Shown here piece after piece: positions 1 through 8,096 of a DNA stretch of 64,000 nucleotides. Under the pieces are notes generated by a model that saw nothing but the letters and a program-made list of their open reading frames with translations, ran no database searches and was not told where the DNA came from. This DNA comes from an uncultured Aeriscardovia sp. (GTDB lineage Bacteria; Actinomycetota; Actinomycetes; Actinomycetales; Bifidobacteriaceae). Position numbers and translations under genes: made by a program. Positions within the stretch are counted from its first letter, which is position 1. Each line of letters opens with the position of its first letter. The stretch is taken from positions 349,140 to 413,139 of the forward strand of contig CAIFES010000001.1 in NCBI GenBank assembly GCA_903789535.1, in the 5' to 3' direction.

Positions 1-349
1 CGGCCGTCATGTCGCGGTTGGGTCGGTGGCCGAGCGTCTTTTCGATGACGGCACGCATGGCGGAGATCACATCGCTGACCACACGCGCGTGCGACACGTC
101 GAGATCGGCGTTCCAGTGTCGATGCGCGAAGCGGCGATAGGCGTCGAGGTACGTCTGTTCGTCCAGATGGGAGATATAGCCGAGGTCGCCTTTGTCGAAG
201 AGGAAATCGGCCTCGTGCTTTGCCTCGTCGGGGGCGGGCAGATCCATGTCGGCCACCCACAGCGGCAGCACGCCGGGGCCGAGATCGCGCCATTTTCGGC
301 CCGTGCGGCGGGCGAGGTCGGCGGGGCTGATCTGCGAGAAGATGTTCAT
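1..349 (-). CDS. PLP-dependent aminotransferase, MalY/PatB-like (cystathionine beta-lyase type), N-terminal part; truncated by window edge
   Basis: Reverse-strand reading from ATG at 347-349 stays open to position 1: MNIFSQISPADLARRTGRKWRDLGPGVLPLWVADMDLPAPDEAKHEADFLFDKGDLGYISHLDEQTYLDAY...; LWVADMD..P is the typical MalY/PatB N-terminus. Absent from ORF track because it has no stop inside the window. Confidence 0.8.
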   Translation of the reverse strand, partial: MNIFSQISPADLARRTGRKWRDLGPGVLPLWVADMDLPAPDEAKHEADFLFDKGDLGYISHLDEQTYLDAYRRFAHRHWNADLDVSHARVVSDVISAMRAVIEKTLGHRPNRDMTA

Positions 350-408
350 GCTTCTGGTTTACCCGGTTACGCCGATGGGGGAACGATCAATTGTCTGCCC
401 TCAGGGTC

Positions 409-441
409 TACATTTGTCGTTGCATACAGACTACATTTGTA
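409..441 (+). promoter_or_regulatory. Two cop-box-like operators (TACATTTGTC 409-418; TACATTTGTA 432-441)
   Basis: Second site is a perfect TACAnnTGTA match (CopY/BlaI-family cop box); first has one mismatch; 23 bp apart, directly upstream of the copper ATPase. Confidence 0.6.
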
Positions 442-480
442 GATATTCATACGGGAGCAATTCAGAGGAGGATGGTGACG

Positions 481-2850
481 ATGAATCAGACGGATCAGAG
501 GCAGGCAGACCATCAGACAAGTCACGAGACAGATCATCACTCACGGATGGGCGACGCACATGAGCGCATGACGAACCGCAACATGGCAGGCAGGCACGTG
601 GACAGCAAACACGCGATGGCGATGCCGGATATGGACGGGATGGACATGGGAATGAATATGCACGACATGTCCTCGCATGAGATGTCGCACATGCACCACG
701 ACATGAGCCAGATGACCGCCGCCACAAAGTCGATGATGAAGGCGCATGCGGCCATGTTCCGCCGTCTGTTCTGGATCTCGGTGGTGCTCGCCGTGCCCAC
801 CGTCGCCCTCGACCCGATGTTCGCCTCGCTGCTGCACTACAGCGTGCCCACGGCGCTGCCGTGGTCGCTCATCCCGGCGATCCTCGGCACCATCCTGTAC
901 TTCTGGCCGGGCAAGCCGTTCATCACCGGCGGCATCAACGAGATCCGGCAGAAGAAACCGGGGATGATGCTGCTCATCCTGCTTGGCATCACCGTGGCGT
1001 TCGTGGCGAGCTGGCTCTCCACGCTCGCTCTGCTGCACACCCCCACATTCTGGTGGGAGCTGGCACTGCTGATCGTCATCATGCTCGCCGGGCACTGGAT
1101 CGAGATGGGCTCGGTGGCCGGCACGACCTCCGCGCTCGACGCGTTCGCCGACCTGCTGCCCGCGAGCGCGCATGTGCTCAAGGGCGCGAGTACGAAGGGC
1201 ACCAAGAACAGGAACGGCGACATGTCCGCGGATCCCGGTGCAGGTGATTCAAATGATTCCAGCACGGTTGATCCCGGCACGGTGCGCGATGTGCCGCTCG
1301 ACCAGGTCAAGGCGGGCCAGATCGTGCTCGTGCGCCCCGGCGAGGCGATTCCCGCCGATGGTGTGATCGTCTCCGGCACGGCCGGCGTGGATGAGTCGCT
1401 CATCACCGGCGAGTCCATGCCCGTCACACGCAGACCGGGTCAGAAGGTGGTGGCCGGCTCGGTGACCACGGATTCTGCGCTGCAGGTGCGTGTGACCGCC
1501 ACCGGCGCGGACACGACCCTCTCGACCATCCGGCGCCTCGTCGATGAGGCACAGGGTTCCAAGACGCCCACCCAGCTGCTGGCGGACAAGGCGGCGGCCC
1601 TGCTGTTCTGGTACGCGCTGCTCGCCGGGGCGGCCGCGTTCCTGGTGTGGATGCTCGTCGGCGCCGGCTGGACGGTGGCGATCGAGCGGCTCGTGACCGT
1701 GCTCGTCATCGCCTGCCCGCACGCGCTGGGCCTGGCCATCCCGCTCGTCGTGTCGATCTCCATGGGCGATGCCGCCGCGCACGGCACGCTGTTCTCGAAG
1801 CGTGAGGCGCTCGAGAGCCTGGGGTCGGTCAGGACCGTCGCGTTCGACAAGACCGGCACCCTCACCCTGGGCACGCCGGCGCTCGAGAGCCTCGACGCGC
1901 GTCCCGGCTCCTCGTATTCACGCGGCGACCTTCTCCGCCTTGCGGCGGCGGTCGAATCCTCCTCGGAGCACCCTCTCGCCCGTGCCATCGTGCGCGCGGC
2001 CACGGGCACCGGCAATCCTTCGTCGGACGGCACCGCGGCCACGGCGACACAGACATCACAGAAACCGCTTCCCACCGCCTCGGACTTCGTCTCCACGCCC
2101 GGCCTGGGCGTGAAGGCGAGCGTCGACGGGCACACGGTGCAGGTGGGCGGCCCGGGCCTGCTCGCCTCGCTGGACCTGGCCGCGCCGGCCGATCTGGCTG
2201 CGCTTCACGACGGCGCGCACGACGCCGACACGCGCCTGTGGGTGGTGGTCGACGGCCGCATCGAGGCGCTGGCACGCCTTGCCGACCAGGTACGCCCCGA
2301 GTCGAAAGAGGCCATCGCACGGCTCACGGCGCTGGGCATCCGCACGGTGATGATCACCGGCGACGCCGAGCCGGTCGCCCGTTCCATCGCCGAGCGCCTG
2401 GGCATCGAACAGGTATTTGCCGGCGTGCGACCAGAGCAGAAGAGCGATCTGATCCGCCGACTGCAAAAAGACGGGAAGACCGCCATGGTCGGCGACGGTG
2501 TGAACGACGCGCCCGCGCTGGCGAAGGCGGATGTGGGCATCGCCATCGGTGCCGGCACGGATGTGGCGGCGAGCTCGTCGGACGTGGTGCTCGCCGGCTC
2601 CGACCCGCGACAGGTGGCACGCGACATCGAGCTGTCCCGTCTGACCGTGCGCAAGATGCGCCAGAACCTGTGGTGGGCGGCCGGCTACAACCTCATCTCG
2701 GTGCCGCTGGCCGCGGGTGTGCTCGCCTGGCCGCCGGTCAGCTTTATGATGCCGATGAGCGTGGGCGCCGCGCTCATGGCGCTGTCCACCGTCATCGTGG
2801 TCATCAACGCGAATCTGCTCAAAGTCCGTCTCGCCCGGCTCGACGACTGA
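481..2850 (+). CDS. copB: Copper-translocating P-type ATPase (CopB-like, His/Met-rich N-terminus)
   Basis: DKTGTLT phosphorylation motif, CPH transmembrane motif (VIACPHALG), GDGVNDAPAL, Met/His-rich N-terminus. RBS gaggagg at 465-471 favours ATG at 481 over the longer ORF start at 391. Confidence 0.9.
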   Translation: MNQTDQRQADHQTSHETDHHSRMGDAHERMTNRNMAGRHVDSKHAMAMPDMDGMDMGMNMHDMSSHEMSHMHHDMSQMTAATKSMMKAHAAMFRRLFWISVVLAVPTVALDPMFASLLHYSVPTALPWSLIPAILGTILYFWPGKPFITGGINEIRQKKPGMMLLILLGITVAFVASWLSTLALLHTPTFWWELALLIVIMLAGHWIEMGSVAGTTSALDAFADLLPASAHVLKGASTKGTKNRNGDMSADPGAGDSNDSSTVDPGTVRDVPLDQVKAGQIVLVRPGEAIPADGVIVSGTAGVDESLITGESMPVTRRPGQKVVAGSVTTDSALQVRVTATGADTTLSTIRRLVDEAQGSKTPTQLLADKAAALLFWYALLAGAAAFLVWMLVGAGWTVAIERLVTVLVIACPHALGLAIPLVVSISMGDAAAHGTLFSKREALESLGSVRTVAFDKTGTLTLGTPALESLDARPGSSYSRGDLLRLAAAVESSSEHPLARAIVRAATGTGNPSSDGTAATATQTSQKPLPTASDFVSTPGLGVKASVDGHTVQVGGPGLLASLDLAAPADLAALHDGAHDADTRLWVVVDGRIEALARLADQVRPESKEAIARLTALGIRTVMITGDAEPVARSIAERLGIEQVFAGVRPEQKSDLIRRLQKDGKTAMVGDGVNDAPALAKADVGIAIGAGTDVAASSSDVVLAGSDPRQVARDIELSRLTVRKMRQNLWWAAGYNLISVPLAAGVLAWPPVSFMMPMSVGAALMALSTVIVVINANLLKVRLARLDD

Positions 2851-2937
2851 GACAGACAAAGACGGACAGACTGCGCCAGATCTACCATCAGACGGATCAG
2901 CGCCGCAACAGTTCCGGCACCTGCTCAGATTGCCGTC

Positions 2938-3861
2938 TCAGATGCCCGTCGAGTCCTTCGGCACGGTCTGCGACGGGCAGGAGGAGAGCACACGGCCCAT
3001 CGCCGTCTTCTCCGCGGAGGTGACCCACAGCGCGTACTTGCGCTTGACACCGATCTGCCGGGCGACATAGCCGCACCGCGCCGATTTGTTCGACGGCAGC
3101 CAGCTGGCCGCGTCCGAATCGGATTTCTGCTGGTTGGCCGGCCCGTCCACGGCGAGCAGATTGTAGGGGTCGTTCGCCAGACGGCGGCGGTTGTCGGTCC
3201 CGATCTTCTGCGCGCCGGTCTGCCAGGCGTCGGAGAGGGCGACCACATGGTCGATCTGCACGGCCGAGCTCGTCTTCTGCCCGCGCTGGAAATGAATGGT
3301 CTTTCCGGTGTACGGGTCAGCGAGCGTGCCGGTGAGCACGATGCACTCGTGCGTGCCCGGCTTATACGTCTTGTCGGTCAGGTCACGGCTGAGGATGTCG
3401 TTGCGCGTGTCGCAGCCGTTGTGGTCGACGTCTGCCCACGCGGTGCCGAACTGCTCGCGCGAGTAGCCGGTCTTGGGCGCGCGGCCTTTGACGGCAAGAT
3501 GCGCGAGGACGTCTGTTGCCTTGGCGGATCCGGCCAGATCCGCCTGCGCGTCGCCTGCCGCCTGCTGTGTCGTGCCGGTCGCGTCACCGGAACCGGATTC
3601 CGATGAGCCTGACGAAGAGTTCGACCCCGATGAGCCTGACGCCGATTGCGACGACGAGGAGCCCTGGGAGCCCGTATCGGCCGACCCCGATCCGTTGCCG
3701 CCCAGTCCTCCGCGCAGGGCGCCGATCGCGACGCCGACGACGAGAACGGCGACAGCGAGCATGATGTCGATCGCCTGTTTCGAGACGGCGGACTTCTTCC
3801 TCCCGCCCTTTTTACGGCGCTCATCCTCGCCGTTGAGACGGTCATACGGGCTGGGCATCAC
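2938..3861 (-). CDS. Membrane-anchored HNH endonuclease family protein (DUF1524/GmrSD C-terminal-like)
   Basis: N-terminal TM segment, Ser/Gly-rich linker, then ...DVDHNGCDTRNDILSRDL...VQIDHVVALSDAWQTGA...NDPYNLLAVDGPANQQKSD, characteristic of the actinobacterial HNH/DUF1524 domain. Confidence 0.8.
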   Translation of the reverse strand: MMPSPYDRLNGEDERRKKGGRKKSAVSKQAIDIMLAVAVLVVGVAIGALRGGLGGNGSGSADTGSQGSSSSQSASGSSGSNSSSGSSESGSGDATGTTQQAAGDAQADLAGSAKATDVLAHLAVKGRAPKTGYSREQFGTAWADVDHNGCDTRNDILSRDLTDKTYKPGTHECIVLTGTLADPYTGKTIHFQRGQKTSSAVQIDHVVALSDAWQTGAQKIGTDNRRRLANDPYNLLAVDGPANQQKSDSDAASWLPSNKSARCGYVARQIGVKRKYALWVTSAEKTAMGRVLSSCPSQTVPKDSTGI

Positions 3862-4922
3862 GCCTCCTCCTCATCCACACGGCCATATACACATGCCAGC
3901 AGCGGCAGCAACGCGGCGGCGAACTGGTCCGGCCTCTCGACGGCGGTGAAATGGCCGGCATCAGGAATCTCGACGAACAGCGAGCCGGGCACGCGCTCGG
4001 CGAGCGGGCGCATCACGTCCGGCCCGGAGGAATGGTCGCGCTGGCCGCACACGAACAGCGCGGGAACAGCCGAGGAATCAAGGATTTCCAGCGCCTGGGA
4101 TGTGTCCGCGCGGCCGGCGGCCATGCGCTCGCGCCAGGCGAGCCCCTGTCCGGGCTGGGAACGGATCCACTGCGTGAACAGAGCGATATAGGCATCGGAA
4201 CGTTTGAGCGCGGAGTCGCCCTCGCCCGGACGGGCAAAGTGCATCACCGCCCCCGGGCCGTCCGCACCGGCCGCGCGATCCGCCATGGCGAGCCTGTTCG
4301 CACGATGGGCGGCATTGTCGGCATACGGATTGGAGTCGCACAGGGCAAAGCCGGCGACCGTCTGCGGGTGGCGGCGGACGATGTCGAGTGCCAGATAGCC
4401 GCCCATCGACAGTCCTGCCCACACGGCCTTCTCATAGCCCAGCGAGCGCAGCAGTGCGACGAACGTGTCCGCGAGCCGGTCGAATGCCTCACGATAGCCG
4501 CCATCGGCATCCGCGGGACCGGACTCGTCCTCTGGCGGCACAGGCACACCGGGCACGCCCGGCACATCGAAGCCGAGGATCGGCATGGAGGCGAGCGCGC
4601 CGCCCATCTTTTCTGTGAGCTGTTCCAGCGATCTCATTGAGGTGGCCCACATGCGCCCGTCGACGGGGAACGCATGCAGCAGCACGAGCGGGACGGGGCC
4701 TGACCCCTGCCGGAAGGTGCGCAGACCGACCGTCATCGTCCCGTCTTCCACGGCGGCGCCCTGCGGGCCGGCCTCCTGCGGCCGGACGGCACGCAGATCC
4801 CCTGCGGCCGCGCCCTCGAACAGCGCCGGATCCAGAAGCTTTTCCGCCGCCGTCGCGTTGCCCGTCATCGCAGTGTCAGTGTCAGTGTCCACGCTGGTTC
4901 CCATCCTCGTCTGCTCCCGCAT
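3858..4922 (-). CDS. Alpha/beta hydrolase
   Basis: VPLVLLHAFPVDGRMW oxyanion region, GLSMGGYLAL nucleophile elbow, DAGHFTAVERP catalytic His. Overlaps downstream HNH gene by 4 bp (ATGA). Confidence 0.85.
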   Translation of the reverse strand: MREQTRMGTSVDTDTDTAMTGNATAAEKLLDPALFEGAAAGDLRAVRPQEAGPQGAAVEDGTMTVGLRTFRQGSGPVPLVLLHAFPVDGRMWATSMRSLEQLTEKMGGALASMPILGFDVPGVPGVPVPPEDESGPADADGGYREAFDRLADTFVALLRSLGYEKAVWAGLSMGGYLALDIVRRHPQTVAGFALCDSNPYADNAAHRANRLAMADRAAGADGPGAVMHFARPGEGDSALKRSDAYIALFTQWIRSQPGQGLAWRERMAAGRADTSQALEILDSSAVPALFVCGQRDHSSGPDVMRPLAERVPGSLFVEIPDAGHFTAVERPDQFAAALLPLLACVYGRVDEEEA

Positions 4923-4942
4923 CTCTGCTTTGTATCACATTC

Positions 4943-5662
4943 TCACACGCGCCAGGCGCCGGCCCACGACAGTCCCGCGCGCAGAATCCGGTCCTGCCCG
5001 TCCGGCAGGGAGGCGAAGAAGTCCTCCCCCATCTTGGCCGGCTCGGTCCACTCCAGGTCGAGCGCGTCATCCGAGGCGGCGCACACGCCCTCCACCGGCA
5101 GCACATAGCACAGCGCGATGGCATGCTGGCGCGGGTCGCGCAGCGGGGCCAGCGGCGAGGGGAAGAACTCGGCCACGGTGAACGGCTGCAGCGAGACCGG
5201 CAGCACCGGCGTCGCCAGATCACCCAGATCATGCCGCACACAGCGCACGAGCGCCTCGCGGATCGTCTCGTTCAGACGGATCCGGCCCATCACGAGCGTG
5301 CGCGAGAGCCGTCCGTCACCCCCGCCCACCACACGCGTGAGGGTGCACACCTGCACCACCCGGTTCTGGTCGTCGGCGTGCACGGGCACCACGCCCACAT
5401 AGGCGATCGGCACCTCGCCTCGCACACGCGTCAGCTCGTCGTCACCCAGCCAGCCCGTGGGCGTGTCCGCACCGCCCAGCAACGAATCGAAGCTGTCGAC
5501 CGAGTCATCCCCGCCGTCATCGCCGTTGAAGTGATCGGGATTGGGGATATCCCCATTGAGAACCGGCATATCCGCTTCCTTCCGCCAGAGCACACCATGA
5601 TCGGCACGTCCGCCGAACGTGTCACCGTATCCTATTGTGCTTTTTCTCTGTTGAAGAAACAA
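4943..5662 (-). CDS. NUDIX hydrolase family protein (DUF4916-like)
   Basis: GWLGDDELTRVRGEVPIAYVGVVPV...SRTLVMGRIRLNETIREALVRCVRHDLGDLATP...FTVAEFFPS...DPRQHAIALCYVLPV resembles the actinobacterial DUF4916 NUDIX-like family. The start may be further downstream. Confidence 0.7.
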   Translation of the reverse strand: MFLQQRKSTIGYGDTFGGRADHGVLWRKEADMPVLNGDIPNPDHFNGDDGGDDSVDSFDSLLGGADTPTGWLGDDELTRVRGEVPIAYVGVVPVHADDQNRVVQVCTLTRVVGGGDGRLSRTLVMGRIRLNETIREALVRCVRHDLGDLATPVLPVSLQPFTVAEFFPSPLAPLRDPRQHAIALCYVLPVEGVCAASDDALDLEWTEPAKMGEDFFASLPDGQDRILRAGLSWAGAWRV

Positions 5663-5792
5663 ACGGGAATATCACGACACCATATAAGATTGAAGCAAGA
5701 AGAATCACTGACGAACGGGATGCGACCCAACAGGGAACACTGCGGAAAATACCACAATCCCCAGTAATCACACTGCTTCAGAGGAGGACACC

Positions 5793-6122
5793 ATGGCAAC
5801 CCACACCGTCACGACCGATGAGTTCATGAACACCATCAAAGATAACAATATTGCACTCTTCGACTTCTGGGCGACATGGTGCGGCCCGTGCAAGGCCTTC
5901 GGCCCGATCTACGAGAACAGCTCCGACAAGCACCCGGACATCTACTACGGCAAGGTCAACGTCGACGAGGAGCAGGCGCTCGCCTCCGCCGCGCAGGTGC
6001 AGGCCATCCCCACCCTCGTCATCACCAAGAACGGCAAGGTGATCGGCAAGCAGGTCGGTGCGCTCAATGCCTCCCAGCTCGAGCAGGTCATCAACGCGGC
6101 GAAGAAGTACAACCGCGCCTGA
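5793..6122 (+). CDS. trxA: Thioredoxin
   Basis: FWATWCGPCKAFGP active site and AIPTLVITKNGKVIGKQVGAL. Confidence 0.93.
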   Translation: MATHTVTTDEFMNTIKDNNIALFDFWATWCGPCKAFGPIYENSSDKHPDIYYGKVNVDEEQALASAAQVQAIPTLVITKNGKVIGKQVGALNASQLEQVINAAKKYNRA

Positions 6123-6208
6123 GCCGCCGGGCGGGGCGTATCATCCGTCACCATAATTAATTGCACCGGCGCGCCCGCAATAACCCTTCAAGGGTGTCGA
6201 GGCGTGTC

Positions 6209-6233
6209 GGCGGCAGGCGTATGGCCTGCTGCC
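6209..6233 (+). other. Strong hairpin in the trxA/rpf-like intergenic region (10-bp stem, 5-nt loop)
   Basis: GGCGGCAGGC-GTATG-GCCTGCTGCC. Could be the trxA terminator or part of a structured 5' leader. Confidence 0.55.
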
Positions 6234-6348
6234 GGGCGACGGAATTTTTGACGGGCGTCGCAGTCTTCCACTCTTGCGGGGACTGTGGCGCCCGTCTGTT
6301 CATCCGTTTAAACTATTTGACAATTCTGCACCCATCACGAGGAGATCT

Positions 6349-7380
6349 ATGGCCGGTCATCGTATGGCCCGCAAGACCAGGCATCTTTCCAAGCGACAGC
6401 TCATCACCCTTATCGGCTCCATCGCCGTCATCGCCGTCCTCATCGTCGCGGGCGCGCTCACGGCCGGTGCCTACAGCAATCACAGCAAGAAGACGCTCGC
6501 CACGCAGTCGTCGTTCAGTGTGACGGACGGACGGCAGGTCGCCTCGCGTTCCACCGCCCGCACCGAGATCAAGGACGGTATGGGCGGCGCCACCGCGGAC
6601 ACGAGCTATGTGCGTGTGAGCATCAACGGCCATTCGCGGCTCGTCTTCGGCTCGAACTTCACCACCGTGCGTTCCGTGCTGCAGCAGGCGGGCATCACCC
6701 TCGAGCCGGAGGATGAGGTCAGCCCTTCTCTCACCAGCAGGGTGAGCGAGAAGACGGTCATCACCATCACGCGCGCGAACACGACCATCGAGACCGTCGA
6801 CACCGATATTGACTTCAATACCATCCAGAAAGAGGACCCGTCCCTGCCCAAGGGCACCACGAAGGTGCAGACCGAGGGCAAGAAGGGTGTGATGGAGCAG
6901 ACGAACCTCGTCCAGAAGGCGGGCACGAAGCGCGTCTCCGTCAACACGCTCGCCAGCTGGGTGAAGACCGCGCCGGTCAACAAGGTCGTCCTCGTCGGCA
7001 CCGGCTCGGCCTCCACCTCCTCTTCGTCTTCATCCTCTTCCTCCTCATCGTCCTCGTCTTCTTCCGCCTCCGTGGGCACCACCATGCCGGTGGGCGAGGC
7101 GCAGAGCTACGCGCACCAGCAGGTGCTCGCCAAGGGCTGGGGCGAGGATCAGTTCACCTGCCTCGTCACGCTCTGGCAGCGCGAGTCCGGTTGGCGCGTG
7201 ACCGCCTCGAACCCGTCCGGCGCCTACGGCATCCCGCAGGCCCTGCCCGGCTCCAAGATGGGCGCCGGCTGGCAGACGGACGCGAAAGTCCAGATCAACT
7301 GGGGCCTCGGCTACATCCAGGGCCGCTACACCAACCCATGCGGGGCGCTCTCGCACAGCAACTCCATGGGGTGGTACTGA
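6349..7380 (+). CDS. RpfB-like DUF348/G5-domain protein with Ser linker and C-terminal transglycosylase domain
   Basis: TM anchor; DUF348-like VSINGHSRLVFGSNFTTVRSVLQQAGITLEPEDEVSP; G5-like segment ending VNKVVLVGTG; poly-Ser tract; CLVTLWQRESGWRVTASNPSGAYGIPQALPGSKM...GRYTNPCGALSH. Start at 6349 preceded by cgaggaga. Confidence 0.85.
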   Translation: MAGHRMARKTRHLSKRQLITLIGSIAVIAVLIVAGALTAGAYSNHSKKTLATQSSFSVTDGRQVASRSTARTEIKDGMGGATADTSYVRVSINGHSRLVFGSNFTTVRSVLQQAGITLEPEDEVSPSLTSRVSEKTVITITRANTTIETVDTDIDFNTIQKEDPSLPKGTTKVQTEGKKGVMEQTNLVQKAGTKRVSVNTLASWVKTAPVNKVVLVGTGSASTSSSSSSSSSSSSSSSSASVGTTMPVGEAQSYAHQQVLAKGWGEDQFTCLVTLWQRESGWRVTASNPSGAYGIPQALPGSKMGAGWQTDAKVQINWGLGYIQGRYTNPCGALSHSNSMGWY

Positions 7381-7450
7381 TCCCATCCTTTCCCACCGCG
7401 GCCGGGATACCAGCAGCGGCGCGGGATACGGAATATCCGTGATAACGTGA

Positions 7451-7477
7451 AAAGCCGGTCTTCGGACCGGCTTTTTT
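7451..7477 (+). terminator. Rho-independent terminator after the rpf-like gene
   Basis: AAAGCCGGTC-TTCG-GACCGGCTTTTTT, UUCG tetraloop. Confidence 0.9.
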
Positions 7478-7492
7478 CATGCCTTCTCAGCC

Positions 7493-7552
7493 TGTCATGC
7501 ATTTCAGTTGTCATGCATTTCAGTTGTCATGCATCTCAGTTGTCATGCATCT
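7493..7552. repeat. 16-bp tandem direct repeat, 3.75 copies
   Basis: TGTCATGCATTTCAGT / TGTCATGCATTTCAGT / TGTCATGCATCTCAGT / TGTCATGCATCT. Confidence 0.9.
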
Positions 7553-8096
7553 ATGGCCCGACGCCGCCGCTTCCAAATCACCAGGCTCCCTGATTTCTCC
7601 TGACCGTGTATATTTCACCGGATTATTTCTCCCACTTATTTCTTCCGACCGCCGTCGGCGGCAGCATCAGAGCGACACGCCCGGCCAGTCGACCAGATAT
7701 TTCACATATGTATCTCAATTGTTAATTATGACCCGCAGATGTCCTGTTCTGTCCACGACAGGCGGTTAGGTGATAGATAACCTCGACGGCTACGAAGAAG
7801 TGGCCGGGCGACCGGTCATCCTCTTCCTCCGCATCCCCCCGCGACTGCACGATATTCATATCAACACGTCATCAATCCGTTAAAAAAGCCGACATCCAGC
7901 CGATCTCACCACTACGCTCCGGACAACAAAACGACCATCCGCCCCGGTCGCGCACCATCACCCGCCTCACCCACCGCGACCGGATGACCGCGATCCGTCC
8001 CCGCTCCCCCGATGTCACATTTCGGTATCCCGAAACATTCGTTTTTTACCGTGGCGGGGTTCATCGGCACATCACCGGAACACAAACGGGAGAGAC

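Noticed and set aside
7620-8096. Possible purine riboswitch before the NCS2 permease
   Set aside because: No recognisable purine-riboswitch core found by eye. Infernal would be needed to exclude it properly.
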